A stretch of DNA of 64,000 nt, from the NCBI RefSeq assembly GCF_021018895.1, contig NC_079372.1, positions 16,768,318-16,832,317 on the forward strand. The letters run 5' to 3'. The first letter of the stretch is position 1; every line of letters begins with the position of its first letter. A program made the translations under genes and the position numbers. Of the stretch, positions 10,938 to 24,790 are shown in pieces. The notes beneath the pieces were generated by a model, which had not been told where the DNA came from, made no database searches, and saw only the letters and a program-made list of their open reading frames with translations. The DNA is from Seriola aureovittata. Taxonomy: Eukaryota > Chordata > Actinopteri > Carangiformes > Carangidae.

Positions 10938-13900
10938 CACATGTACACACACACACACACACACTAACACACACACTGGAATAAATGCAAACCGGCATTG
11001 ATATTTTATTCATGTTTGTGCATAAACAGACAAAAACACATGAATTGGATCCACAGATCACACTTAGATACTTTTCTATCTTTATGTCCAACTCATGGAT
11101 TCCTCTTGCATACTGGGATGTAAGGAGTGATTTTTCACACTTGACAAGCATTTTCAAACAGGAGCTGCAGAACCAGTTTGTGACAGAGATGGACAAATGC
11201 AAGATTAAGGACATTCAATCAGACTGCTGTGACTGGCAAGGACAGAAAACTGACAGCTTTTCTACTCTGGGGAAATCAGAGGAAGACAAAAAAAATTTGC
11301 AAAAAACAGACGCACACATACCGTGTCTGATGAAACAACACGCCTTTGAACTGTTGAGCATTTTTCAGAATAAAAGCAGGGTACTTTTCTGGATATTAAA
11401 GGAACATAGGGCCATATCTGTATCTCCTCTTTGCAGCAGTGTCGCTCTCCCCTGCTGCTGCTGCTGCGACAGCGAGCTTGGACACTTTTCTACGACCTTA
11501 GAAAACACTTTGTTTTAGACAGTGACGTTCTGGGAATGTGAATGTCTGTTTTGGTTCTTCTCCTTTGGTTGCAGTGTTGTACTGTATATGTATGAAAGTT
11601 AGCACTGCTAGCAACAGCTACCACAGTGTCAACGAGAGCTGCCCTTAACATGCGTTCACACCACAAAACAGCTCCAACAGCCACTAGTCAGAAGTCAGAA
11701 CAGGTCCATCCGTAAACGTCGACTGATGTTGACCACAGTCACTGTGTTTCCTTTATTTGTAGTTGAAGAAAAGTCGATTGTGGTCGAATTCGTCGGCATC
11801 TTGCTATTTGTCGCATCTCTCCACGTCTGCTTCAACATTAGCACCACAGCAATTAATCACCAAGCTCAAATGGTCCTTCGCACTGGAGCACAGGGATGAA
11901 GTTGCTTGTGGACTGAATACAGAGTCAGTCTTACCTGCTGCTCTGAAGCATCCAGACAGATAAATAATAATCTGAACATCAGCTTCCTGACATATTATGT
12001 TCCCTCGACTTTTATGATTGATAGTTGCACATTGAATTCTTACCTCAACTTGACATCAGCTGGATGATCGATAAGAAGGGAAGAGCATCTTAAGGTGATG
12101 ATACCTGTGAAACGTTTTGGAGCTATAGAGTAGGACAAAATCATACAGTACATCCGGATTATAGTTTCATTTTTATGATTGGTGTTTTGTAAGGAATTTA
12201 ATCTTGACAGAGCACTGTAAGGTCTGTGAAACAACCTGTTTTGGTCTGAACCAGAGGTGTTCGGAGGTGCGCCTCCTCAGTTGGGGCAAATTATGAGGCA
12301 AAGATAATGCGTGAAGGGAAAGAGACAGGTGTGTGCTGCTGTCCTTAAAACAACAGGAAGTTAGCTATTGTAGTTTGGCCTTCTGCTCACCGTCAGCAGT
12401 TCCAGCAGCAGCATACATACATACAGCTCAAAGAGGCTTAAAGTGCTTCACAACACCTTGCTCCTGATACCAGAAATTAACATCAAATTTAAACAAAGCT
12501 CAGTCAAATCTGATCACGCAAACATGATACAAATAGGATTATGTTATTTACACTGTGTGTTGATAAGTAGTGCAGTTCAAAGTGCTTCACTGATAAGCTA
12601 AAGAGAAAATGACAAATCAAGTAAGAAAGCTGGCTAAAATCCATATTTAATTGAAAGCCAAGAAGAAGAAGTACAGTATGTTTTCAGAATGAGACGTGTT
12701 TGGATTTACCCCGAGGCATCTTTGGTTAGAAGCTTGCACATTCCAGCACATCCAGTGGCAAGCTAACATTTCCTGTAGCAGATCTGAACACGGACACCAA
12801 ACTAATGTGAACTCTGACCTCCAAACTGTCAAAGAAACAAACTGTGGGATTAGTAATCCACTTACACCGGTTGTTACTGGAAAAGTAAAACGTGCTGCAC
12901 AGCGCTGTTAGCTATGTTGTGTAGAAAGTAAAAATTATACTGTAAGTGAAACAGACTGAACAGGTCAGGGGCAGAGGATTATACTATGGTAATGCTTTGA
13001 GAAGAGAAGATACAAGTTGACACGTCGCCATTAGAGACCATTGTAACTGCTGTGAATCAGAGTTGATTACAGCTGCTTCAGGCCGTTCAGAGCCACCCTT
13101 CAGTCCTACAGCGGCTGAGCATTTCATAATCAAAAGACAGATGGTGGAGATTGAGTTTGTTTCAGCAGAGGTGAGGCTTTGTGTGCAAGAGTCGGGGATG
13201 AAAGATAATGGAGGGAGCTGCTCTGCAGAATGATCTGTGAAAGATTCAGTGACCTGTGGACAGCAGACGAAGGTGGGCAAGAAACAACAGGTAATAACCT
13301 GGCGCAGTGTTGGCGTGTGGTCTCTCTTGGTCTGGTCTTTGTTGTCCCTGCAGCTGTTCTGCTGACGCCTGTTCATGTTCGTAGTATTGTTTTAACGTCC
13401 ACTTGAGGTCATCAGCTTCTCTTTTCACAACTGAGTCAGTCAGCACTTAGATGCTTTGGTGGCTCAGGTTGCAGTCCAGCAAAGAATTATGGGCTCCAGC
13501 CTAAATAACATCAAAAATATAGAATCTATTTATTATTTATTATTTTCCATTACAGCTAAAGCAGGTGATACAATTAGTGAAACTTATACTGAAATGTTAA
13601 GTAGTCTGAGGTCGATCTACCAGTTTAATCTCCTATTCCACACTGCCTGGAGAATCACCACAGGGCATTTGATGACTAAGTGATTGAAGGCAGAGCGAGC
13701 TACAAAATGATAAATGCACAGTAAGGAAGAAACTGCTAAATTAAAACCAGATTGGATCATCAGATCTGATTGGTCAGTTCACAGATAGTGCTCTAACACA
13801 CCTCTCTCCACCTTTAGTGCATCATTTTAAGACAACATTCATCTGCTACATCCAAACTATTTTAAATAGCTGAGTAAATGTTGCAGGATGCTGATGGGAT

Positions 13901-14229
13901 TGAACCAACACGTCTCCTAATGCAGGAAAGGAGAACAGGACAATACAGATAAGGAGGAGAGAGAGCTACCTCTGGCTTCACGAGTAAACACTGTTTCCTA
14001 CACTCACACAATCGCACGTCCTTTTCACTGTCGTGCCCCACCTCTTACAGTTCTCCGGTCTGCACCCTGGCAGACCTTGTTAACAGAGTCACATATCTTT
14101 TGCTGTGACAGAGCACTGAAGCTGCCGGAGCTCAGATGAGATACCAGGTGACAGTTGGTTATTTCTGGTGCTACATTGTGTGCACCTAATTGAGTGCATT
14201 AGGTACTAGCCACACAGTCGTCACATACT

Positions 14230-14230
<1 letters not shown>
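10938..14230. other. 3' flank of klhdc8b and intergenic sequence
   Basis: Mixed-composition sequence with no recognisable coding exon or mobile element. An open frame at 10985-11518 overlaps the probable 3' UTR and encodes no recognisable domain. Confidence 0.5.
10980..10985 (+). terminator. Candidate polyadenylation signal of klhdc8b
   Basis: AATAAA lies 43 bases downstream of the stop codon. It would give an unusually short 3' UTR, so the second hexamer at 11369-11374 is an equally good candidate. Confidence 0.35.

Positions 14231-14231
<1 letters not shown>

Positions 14232-14308
<77 letters not shown>
14232..14308 (+). repeat. (CA)n microsatellite
   Basis: An uninterrupted CA run of about 38 units in intergenic sequence. 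Confidence 0.97.
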
Positions 14309-14310
<2 letters not shown>

Positions 14311-14632
14311 TACACACAAATCCAAGCACAGACCTGCAAGCCTGGATGCTCGCTCACTCACTCACAGGTACGGACCATTCCATATGAGAATTTATTTTGA
14401 GGTAATTTAACCCAAATATACGCAAAAATCATCAGAGCTTTTTCACGTTTAACAACGGCGAGCTGCTGCAGGATGATGAGATTGTTATTCAACCAAAACT
14501 ATAAAGTTACACATCTCACATTACACACAGACATTGGATCTATTATCTAAAAATTACATTTATAATTGTGCAGCTTTAAAGTTGCATTCATTTACATTCT
14601 TTTTTTCTGATTCATGCATTCACTGATTTCTG

Positions 14633-14646
14633 CCACTAGGGGGCAG
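14633..14646 (+). promoter_or_regulatory. CTCF core motif match, plus orientation
   Basis: CCACTAGGGGGCAG fits every position of the vertebrate CTCF core CCASYAGRKGGCRS. It lies in intergenic sequence about 3.7 kb downstream of klhdc8b. Such words also occur inside dispersed repeats, so binding is inferred only. Confidence 0.5.
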
Positions 14647-14649
14647 AGG

Positions 14650-17600
14650 AACTCCATAACAAACTGAAAACAACAAGTGTTAGCAAGCAGTTGCGTATTA
14701 ACTCATCCTGCAGATACAAAGAAACATTAGCATTCATTAGTACTTCTTTCCACCAGTTGTGTACAGTTTTCACTATCTTTTTGTCTCTGTTTTGGTCTCC
14801 ACCACTCCATGTGAACAATATCTTATTAGCTTACTAAATGTTTGACCAGCTAGCTGCCTGCTGCTACTGGAGACAAGGTTGACAAAAACAGAATTTGCCA
14901 AAACGAAAACAATGAGCTACAAGAGGCTAAAAAACTGTAGAGCCTCAGATTTGTGTTTTAATTCTGTCTACGACAACTTTCACAAGACACAGTCATTTGA
15001 TGCATCATTAATATTTAAAAAAAGAATATTAATTTGTCCAGTTTCAGCACATCATTTTTTTTTTTTGTGTGTGTGTGTGTGAGTGAGTGAGTGTGCGCAA
15101 ATTTCTGACACTAAGACACACTCAGTCTATTATTGTGTGAGCCATGTGGGGGATGTACACTGTCTCCTTTTCAGGCCTCTCCGTTGCCACACTGCAGTCC
15201 CCAAGGAATTCTGGGACATTGCCAGTGCTCGCTCTCTCTTTTGGTTGTCTGGTTTCTTTTGTACTATTTTTTTTTTTTTTTTTTTTTCTCTAAACCTCTC
15301 TCTCACTCCCTCTCTGACCCTGTCACTGTCAGACTGTTTTACAGAGAAGATGCCTCATAAATCTAGACTTTCTCTTCAATAGAAAAGATTCCTCATAAAT
15401 CTGTTATTCTGGCTCCTGATGTGACGTTCGACATCAGGCTGTTCACTCACTGGGATGAAACCTAATACTGCTTCTGACAGCAGGTTGAGAAACAGAACAA
15501 AAGAGCAGGATGCTTCAGTACAGGTAGCAGCTAATTACACGCTGTACTTTTTTAGCAGGCCCTGAGCAGATGATGCACAAGCATATGTAAATGTGTATGT
15601 AAATGTGTTCTTACCAGACTAGTTGAAAGCCAAAATGTATTGTGAACCTGCTTCCCATGACAACAGCATTAATATGGTTTAAATTAGCATGAGTGTCTGG
15701 GTGACATTTTTCAAACCGAGTCTAAATGAATCTGCAGAACCTGAGGCACAGGGCAATTTTATAAGCAATAAGTGCCCTAAAATCAGTCCACAGGTCTTTT
15801 AATACCCTGCAGAGCAGAGCAATGTTGGAAAAATGGAAACAAATGCACAAGTTCAACACATTTTCAGGCACGTTTTTATTATCTGGAGCAAACAGACATG
15901 ACGTATATTGCCCCCCCCCCCCCCCCCCAAAAAAAAGTTGCCTTGTGTATCATTACCTCTCGAACATTTGTAGATACAGTATGTACCCTCTTGTCCAAGA
16001 CGCATTCAGGGCCCTGTGTTAGTGTAGGCGCACTGTGGATGGCACACTTTGTGCCTTGATTAACAAAAATAAGGCCCGCAGACTCAGGTTCTGACGCAAC
16101 AACAGGGGTGATTTCAGCACAGTGCAAGGACGGGGGCGGAAGATGCTGAATTTACACTATTTTCAGTTTTATGACTCCAATGTAGAACTGTGTCTTATTT
16201 TTGATAATGAAAAGCCTCTCTACTTTTTTTTTTTTGTGCGGAATAATTTCAACACCGTTTCCTGGGCAACAGGAAACAGTGTCAACACCCGCAGGTAGCA
16301 TAAATGTGTTCCTCCTACATTAGCATACCCATGTGTTCTTGTTGTTTTTTTATTTCATATTGGGGTCTGTAGTTAGAAAAAAATATATATTAAACATCCC
16401 CTTGATTATTATTGATTAGGTGATCAGGATTAGATATAATAGTATCTCTTTTTTGTTGTTAATTGTTCATGTTTTCTTAATTCTTTTGCCCTCCAGTCGT
16501 TTGTGTTGTGGATTGAGGTTGTGAGGTGACTGATGTGTCGTGGTGTTGTCCAGACCTGAGCTGGGTTCCCTAAAGTGTTTGTCACTAGTTGTGTGTTGTT
16601 GCAAAGCTTTGCTTGGGCTCATGTTGCGGCGAATATTTTTGTAATAGAAATATATACACAAATCTGTTCATTTGCACCATGGAGGTCAGGTGAGATGCAT
16701 AGGAGCACAGTTTGTGTAACACTGAGGACGAGGATGTGTGAAATCATGCTATTGAACAAATGGTTATTAATAGAAAAGGTGATGTTTAGAATGACAGGAA
16801 GGACAACAGAGATATATTTAGAACGAACAAGCTGACCTGTGCTTTATAACTTCTGTGTTTTCAGATCTAAATAGCCATCAGCAAAATTAAAAAAAAAAAT
16901 ACAAATGAGTTTTGACATGGAATAATTATCTTTTAATACTGTGATTGAACCAAGATGCTTCAAATAATCACCATCTCAAAACCCAGGCAGCTTGAGGACC
17001 ACTGCTCTTCAATGCTGTCCACCGTTTTCCCTGCTGATTGTTAAAGTGACACTGGTTTGTACAGACATTTTGGGAAACACAAACCCAGCATCCCTCTCCT
17101 CCTCTGCTCTCTCTCTCGCTCTACCGTGCCGTTTCCCTACAGTGATCGACCTGGTGGAAACCTGGTAAACTGCTTTGTGGTCTCAGTGGATCAGTATCGC
17201 CATGTGCTCTGTGTGTGCAAATGTGATTCGGGAGGTTTTACTGAACTTGATTAAATGTTCTGAAGGTGATAAGATAGAAAACTAAACATACTGTAAGGGA
17301 GGGAGGACTCGACTCACTCAGATGCTGTGTGTGAGGAGGTGTGAGGCAAAGTGTGCGAAACACTACAAAGTTAAATATATCCTTATTTATGTTATAATGC
17401 TTTACACTTTATATTCTATCCCTATAATGACTATGTACTCATATAGTTGTAGAAACACATGTATAACCCCTGTAAGTCAAATGACAAAGACAGACCCACC
17501 CACACACAAACAAACTTCTGCCACTTCAAACTATGCACTTACCGTAAATCAAACCCATACAGCACTGACTTCAGGCTAACACTAACAACGGCTGGATCCA

Positions 17601-19500
17601 GATGCGACCGCAGCTGAACAGTACTGGGAACCTATATTCAAATAATATAACTATGAAAAATAGAAATGAAAAAATATCCCATATATATATAAAATTAATT
17701 TCAGTTTTACACAATGATATATTGTTTATTACAAAGAGATCATATTGACTGAGACAAATAAAATTCTGTTCCACTCAAATCCAGAAAGTTTTAGTTGCTA
17801 TAATGCAGCATTGTTAGAACAATAATTTAAATGGGAGCTGAGTCTTGACCCATTTTAGGGCATAAAAATCAGGATAAAGACCACTATTTTTAAAAATCTG
17901 TGTCTTGTGAGTGCCCCAACTTTATGGAAGTGCAACACTAAATTGCTGAATTACACCTTTAAACAATCATAACAATGCGACAGACCTGTGGTCAGATCTG
18001 ATCACAGGTTTATCTCTTGATATCTTGCTAAATGGCAGTAACACACATTACATTTTAAATTACACAAACATTTTCTATACAGTTCAAATTTTATCATAAC
18101 ATTTTACAATTTTGAAATACACATATACTCATCCACAATCACTACCTCTGAAACATGGTTATTATATAATGGAGCTTTGAGAGACCATTAGTCCACTAAT
18201 CATAACCATGGTAATTTTAATTTCCTGACAAACGAGACGTGATTATGCTTCAGCTGGAGAGTTTGACATTTTGGTTAACGTGTTAATGTGTCAGAAGATT
18301 GACACCACTCTCGTGTCTCTGCATATACTATGAAGTTACAACCTGGACATGATTACCTTAATAAGTAGCTCCATCCACCTGGTACTTCTGTACAGCTGTT
18401 GCCTGGCAACCTCAGTGTTATTACGAGACTCCAGGAAGTCACCGCGATTGGCTGTTATTTGCTGAGAAATAGTAAAAGTAGTGTTCTCAAATATCTGTTA
18501 TCTTTGGTGACACCTGTGGCGGCACATTAGACACACTTTAACTACAAACTCTTACACGTTCTGGCCCCGTATGGATTAAACAAAAAGACGCAAGAACGTG
18601 TTAATTTTAGAAGAGTTGGTGAGTGGATCTTCGAGCAGATATTGGAGAGAACCTTTCTTTATTCTTTGTCACCTATAGCTTCATGCTTAGTGCGCAGATG
18701 TGAGTGTGGTATTCTTTTTTTCAGAAAGGAAGCAAATTAATTAATTAAACACACATTTTGTGAACTTGCTGATTTTGACTGGGGTCATAGTAGGTTGGCC
18801 TATAAAACATATCATCATATAGAACTAGAAATGATGGTATCACCTTAAATACGTCTTCTCTGCGTCTGTTTTCAGATCCGAGCCAGCGGGTCACTGAAGT
18901 GTTAAGCATCACTCAGCAGCAAACACACATTGTGTTGTTACTCGAGCTGATGTGAGCTGCTCGTTCGGCGCCACAGATGTACAAAGTTACTACAACATAA
19001 TTTATGCTCCTTGATAATCCCTCTATAAACAAACAAGATTAGGCCGCTTCCTGTTTACAGGAGGAGGAGTGTTTCCTTTTCATTACCTACTCACACAGAC
19101 AAAGAGTGAAACGAGAAGGGATAACTTTTTTATTATGATTCCTATTATAACAATAATGGTAATCATAATAATAAAAACTGTTGTGGTTGTTGTCGTCACT
19201 GTAATAGATCAATATGACACTGTAGTGTTTTCTTAATGTGTTGGACGGAAGGAGGAATACAATGAGTGTATCGGGCAGTGTTAAAGAATCCAGGACAAGA
19301 CGAGGGTCAATCAGAGTAGTAGGATGATGTAATGTACAAATGGAAAGGCTGCCTCCCCTCACCAAAGCCTGTCAGTCACATTGTTAGACCAAAAGACAAA
19401 AAAAAAGTATTTAAAATCATAACAAAGTTTTGATTCAGAGCAGGATATCACCGGTCCCATTAACCGCTACACAACTGCATGAATTTCCATTTTATTAATA
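14650..19500. other. Intergenic sequence with no recognised gene
   Basis: A/T-rich intergenic DNA with short homopolymers (T runs near 15270 and 16224). No coding motif, splice-bounded exon or structured RNA is recognisable. Confidence 0.5.
15911..15936 (+). repeat. Poly-C/poly-A homopolymer junction
   Basis: Eighteen C residues are followed directly by eight A residues. A run like this is unstable and error-prone in sequencing, so its length should be treated with caution. Confidence 0.9.
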
Positions 19501-19507
19501 ACAATAT

Positions 19508-19890
19508 TAAAGTGATGGTTAAGGTTACTTGATGTGGGGTTGTGTGAGATAGTTATCTTTAGTCAATGTATTACCTGCTGTAGATTCAGATCAGTTTGTT
19601 CCCAGTGATTCCAAAAGAAAGGGCTGTTTGAGGGCAAGTGGTGAAAATATTAAAAATAAAGCGTACGCTTCAACTGATATTAGTATTTTTCTGTCTGATT
19701 TTTTTGAGACGCTAAAACACTTTTTTTTTTTCTTCCGCTGACCACTGCAGTACATCACTCAGCTTCTGTGCTAGTGCTCCCGGCCGCTTCTCTAAACTGG
19801 GAGCGCGCTGATCTGAACCTACTGCAGGTAATACACTGACTGTAGATAACTATCTCGCACAAGCCCACGTCAAACAACCCGAACTGTCAC
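19508..19890. mobile_element. Foldback-type element with long terminal inverted repeats
   Basis: The left arm (about 19508-19594) and right arm (about 19808-19890) are near-perfect reverse complements over at least 70 bases. AGATAGTTATCTTTAGTCAA on the left pairs with the complement of TGACTGTAGATAACTATCTC on the right, and GATTCAGATCAG with CTGATCTGAACC. The roughly 210-base centre has no coding sequence. A related left arm is at 45629-45720. This is the structure of a non-autonomous DNA transposon. Confidence 0.75.
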
Positions 19891-21889
19891 TCAAATGTCA
19901 TCTTGAAGGGAATACAAAAAAAAAAAAAAGAGTCTTCTCAACAATTATTCAGATTACATGCTTCGGTGCAAATAGATCCACATCAGATCCCTTCACTGAC
20001 CACCTTTATGTCATATTTTGGAGTCTCGATGTGGCTGAATGTCGGTCGGGGGGGGGGGGCACACAGTATTGTACGTGTGTGCGTAGCCAGCGTCAGTGTG
20101 GCTGGCAGGCTTTGGTTTTCAGACCGAGTCGTGGCTGTGACTCCAGTGCAGTAGTTCAGTGCCTATACTAAATGTGAGGTAGTGCCTCGACTATGAATCC
20201 TGTACTATAATAAACTATTTTGACTTGCTGTCTGATTTCATATGTCCTGTGTACATTTTTTTTTTTAGGAGGAGAACGAATAAGAGCAGAGATAATGACA
20301 GGAGCAAACCGGGATCTATTTCCATGTACCTATTTCCATGCCTGTCTCTTAAGAGGTGTATCGGGAGCTTTCTTCAGAAAAATGTCACCTGATCCATTAT
20401 AGATGAAGCTGACATCAAAACCCACTTCAAGCACAGCGCATGGATGGAGCACTCCTATATAGAGAGAGAAAAATCACAATGAGCATCTCTTTTCTCACAG
20501 TAGTAATAACTGGATGTATGACTCCATGGTCAGCTGCTTCTCTCTCTCTTTCCTCCTCATTCTCTCCGAGGGAGCTGTTTGTTGCACAGAACATATTAAC
20601 GCAGTCATATTAAATACGAGCTGCAGTCCTCAGGAAACAGCCATCATGAGAGAACATTCTTCTACACCTTTGGTTGATCAGAAAGCATTTCAGTATGTTG
20701 CACAGTGAGTAACTGACTGGAAATTAACTTCAGTTTAACTGAAGATAAAAGCACATTTTCAGCATCAACCCCTTTATTTACAGTTCCTATGCCTGTTAAG
20801 TTTTCCATTTTCATGTGGCACATAATGCTGGATTTGTAAAATTGATTAATCGGTTAGTATCAATAAATGAATTGCCAACAATTTTGAGGAAGATAAATCA
20901 TTTAATGAGTAAAAATGACAAACATTTCCCGTCTCAAATGTGAGATGCGCAGGCACCTGCTTCAGTGAACTGAGGTGTCGGGCACATGTATTTTAATATT
21001 GTTCAATTACCCAAGCAGGTACAACTCTTCCTGAGTGAAAACAAAGAGGGTGCCTAAAAAGTAAGACTAACTAAACCATCACACCAATCGAAATAATAAA
21101 CTGAGTATTGATATCAAAACGTATCTGTGCAACAAATACAGTAATCCTCCATCGTGTCACGACTGAGCGCCAGTGTTTGCAAAAATTAGATATGACATTT
21201 TATATTGATAATAAAATGACAAGGAATTGGACATGGAAATGATAGGGTTCGCTATCAGCTAGCTAACATTAGTTAGCTAAACTGTAACTTAAGGCTAAAG
21301 TTAGAAACATTTGCATTCATCTGTAAATACTTCACACAATCTAATTCAGAAACTCTGAAGGTAAGAAAGTAAAGTTTTTATTAAACAAGCCAGATAATTA
21401 GCTACTGCTGCTTACATTTACCTGCACTGTCTCAATTTGTTTGTGCAGGACTACAGGACGGAGCCGCTGGCAGAGTTAAGTGAGGCAGGAAGACAAGACG
21501 TTGGAAATGGTACGGTCCACTTCCTGGGTGTCTGAAATCATCTCAAGAGTCTTCCAGGCAAGAATATGGGAACCCCGACTGTAGTAAGCTAGTTAGCCAG
21601 ATATGCTAATGGTGGGATTTCAAAAGAAAACACTGCTGCCGTATAAAATCTACCCAGTAAGATCCATTTCCCTTCTGCAATCTGAGCAGATAGGGTCAGG
21701 TGACAGTGACAGCAGAGAGGAGAAAGTGAAACACCCCCACAGAAACTGCTGAACCATTGTAGGACCAAATTGACTTGAAGGGCAATGCAATTAAAGTGAT
21801 GAACACCACTCTCAGTTACTTTCAGCCAGCATGTGTGATGCTCCCTAAATTAGAGGAAACATTTCCAGAGCAGCTCTTTGTGGCCTCGC

Positions 21890-22130
21890 GTTAGCTTGAG
21901 TAGGATGCAGCATTAGGCTGTGGTACATAAATGATTAATGATAATTAGCAATCAAAGATTAATGATCATCCTATCACCTCTTATACCCTGGCAGTCCCTG
22001 GTGTCTGGTCTCGACACAGATTCATAATTAGCATTATTCCAGTTATGTCATGTAATGGCAATGATAGAGATGTTGTTGAAGATGCTTATTTAGATCTCAG
22101 CAGGGCAGAATGAAGATGAACAATTGAGAA
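21890..22130. promoter_or_regulatory. Candidate conserved non-coding element rich in homeodomain motifs
   Basis: A block dense in TAAT/ATTA cores (ATGATTAATGATAATTAGCA, AGATTAATGATC, CATAATTAGCATTATTCC) plus ATCAAAG, the TCF/LEF word. The composition resembles vertebrate developmental enhancers, not repeats. Conservation cannot be assessed here, so this is an inference from motif density only. Confidence 0.3.
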
Positions 22131-23152
22131 AAATAAGGTGGAACTCAAGCCGGATATGAGTTTAGACACAATAAACGTCACTCTAATATCTTTTGTCTAG
22201 GTGCCAAATTTTAAAGGCTCTTGAACAAGAATAATGAGGGTTCTTCCTCGTGGGACACATGCACACTGACTTTGTTAGCTGTCTGGCTACTGCAGTCTTA
22301 TTATTTTCACCCAGGCAGTGAAAAAAGGCAGCTGAACAACAGGAAATGATGACTCTGGGTCTGATGATCACGCTAGCAGAGTGTAAATTTCTTTCATTCT
22401 TTCATCCACGTTATTATTCTTTCCCTACAGCCCACAGCATCATGAAGCATCTCTGTGGTACAAAGCCTGGCTCTTATGTTTAGTTTCGCCGGGAATACTC
22501 ATACAAGCAGGAAATTGAACAGATTGTACAAAGCCATATGTAGGCGCATACATTCAAGTCAATGTGCATAAAACCAACCTAATATGCATTAATCCACTCA
22601 GAATGCAAACATTATATACAATAAACAATAGCCTTCAATATTATGATCTGATTTGTATGCTGGTTTCTCTTCACAAACACTGCTAATTGTTTTCTCAAAG
22701 ATTAGTACAGAACTAAACTCTTAAGCTTTAACCCCTTAATGGTTCAAGTCTATCTTAAAACAATACTCACAGGGAATTGGGGCATTGAAAGAAGTCAAGA
22801 GACTAGCGCTACTAGCAGCCTTATGTACCAAGTGATCATATACAATCTTCTTGCTGAGCAGACACCTGCCTTCCTCCAAGCCACCACTGAACAACAAAGT
22901 GCACGCACTGGCTTGCTTGGGCTCCTTGTCTGAGACTGATGCCACGTCACCCGGGTGTTTCTGCAGTAAAAACGCAACCACATATCAGCTCAGTATGGAT
23001 GGAAAATAATAATTCATTCTACTGTGACTCAGAAACAGCACATGACAATAAACTCCCATCAGAGGATGACCTTCTCGACCTCGTCAAACTTCTCACACTC
23101 TGTCTGCAGAGCTTCATGATACGAATGGGGGGGGGGGGATGGCAGGATTACA

Positions 23153-23166
23153 GTGCCCTCTAGTGG
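23153..23166 (-). promoter_or_regulatory. CTCF core motif match, minus orientation
   Basis: The minus strand reads CCACTAGAGGGCAC, which matches the core consensus CCASYAGRKGGCRS at all positions. It points toward the plus-oriented site at 14633, which is the convergent arrangement typical of loop anchors. Confidence 0.45.
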
Positions 23167-23390
23167 CGAGGCAGGGTAACATGCACATGTTCTACACACT
23201 TGGCCCTCCAAACAAAACATTCAGTTTTAAGATTTAGTCATGGGCAGGGAGTTACTGGTGGTTTTTAATGCACAAAAGAAAAATATTTTCTAAAAACATG
23301 TGATAGATAAACTACTGTTACTTGTAATTACACTGTGATGTTAATGTTTGGACTGTGTGCTTTCACATGAGAGATGTTTTCAGGATGACA

Positions 23391-23420
23391 CAGTGGTGGA
23401 AGAGGTAGTCAGGTCCTTTC
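23391..23420 (+). repeat. CAGTGGTGGAAG-type element, terminal fragment
   Basis: CAGTGGTGGAAGAGGTAGTC followed by AGGTCC matches the end of the element seen complete at 63511-63906. Only the terminus survives. Confidence 0.5.
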
Positions 23421-24712
23421 TGTTGATCTGTGTAAAACCTCCAATCTAATCCCCAAACACTCTCACATCTCTAACTTTTCCTCTCTTGTTTGCCACATGG
23501 CAATAAAAGTTTATACGTTGACTCAGAATGAACTCTCTCCTGATTGAAATGTTTTAGGGTTATCAGCAAATTCTTCCTCTTCCTCCTCCGCGGATCAACA
23601 CAGAGCTCTGCAGCCTTCAAACAATTGTCCCAGTTGTCTGCCACAGGGACCAAAGACGGGCGTGGAAGGGTCTAGGCCTCCTCCTCATCACTTCCTGCCA
23701 GGCTGATATCTGTTGAGTCCAGTTCCTCTTCTTGTTGCTGTGAGGGTTGTGGTTCTGTTTCTGGGTGCAGTTCGGGCTCGGTGGTGTTGGTGGGGCTCTG
23801 TAGGTTCTGTGCCTGTCTCTCTCTGCTGGTTTGGTGGCGGTGTTGGTCTGCTGGTCCTGATCACCTGCCTCCAGGAAAGTACACCAACCCATCTTGTGTC
23901 TCATCTTCCACCTACGCAAAAATAATTAACATGACTTCTTAGCAGAAGTAAATTACTCTGGTGATTTAACATCGCACTCCTGAACATTGGGACCCTGATT
24001 TTCTCAGACTTGTCAGAGCTGCAGATGTATAGTCCACATCTGTTTCCAGAGTATTTGTGTGCAGACAAACAAGATGTGTTGCTGACCTACGGCAACGTGT
24101 GACTGCTGCCACGGACAAAATACATTTCTTCACTTTCCCGTTAAAGCAAGAAACTTTCATGTTCTAATTAAAAAAAAAAAATAATTTTTCCAAGAGCATT
24201 TTCAAGTTATAATGTTTATTTTTATATTATTTTCTTGTATTGTTGTTATGTGCTAGATGCCAATTTATTCTGTTTTTACAAGAAACTTTTCTTGTTATAA
24301 CAACATATCACTTTATCTTGTTATATCACAGAACTTTCTCATATTATAACATGATAAGTTGGTATGTTGTTATAAAAACAAACTTCTATATGGTGTTGAA
24401 ATGAAAAAGGTTCATCACTGCTTGAATAGACACTGTAGCCCAGAGAATTATATAACACGATTGATAAACATATAACATGATGATCTACACATGTGGCAGG
24501 TGTTTTTGTGTATTATGGCTGTAGGTTGCTTTCATTACTCTCTGCATGATCCCTGTGTGTGTATTTTGAATTAGTAATGGCATTCTGGTCTGCAGCTGTG
24601 ACACTGACCACTTCACTTTGATCATTGGAGGTGGTGTAACTTCAGCTGTGTTCGTGTATCAGAAAGACTACAGTCAGTCTTCAGTGGTTCATAGAATACC
24701 ACAAAAGAAGTG

Positions 24713-24720
24713 TATGTGTA

Positions 24721-24789
<69 letters not shown>

Positions 24790-24790
24790 A
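24713..24790 (+). repeat. Compound (GT)n(AT)n(GT)n microsatellite
   Basis: A GT run, then about 20 TA units, then GT again. The alternating purine-pyrimidine stretch is a good former of cruciform or Z-DNA. Confidence 0.95.

Noticed and set aside
10985..11518. 177-codon plus-strand open frame after klhdc8b
   Set aside because: It overlaps the probable 3' UTR, has no recognisable domain, ends in low-complexity cysteine/leucine codons, and has no splice-supported context.
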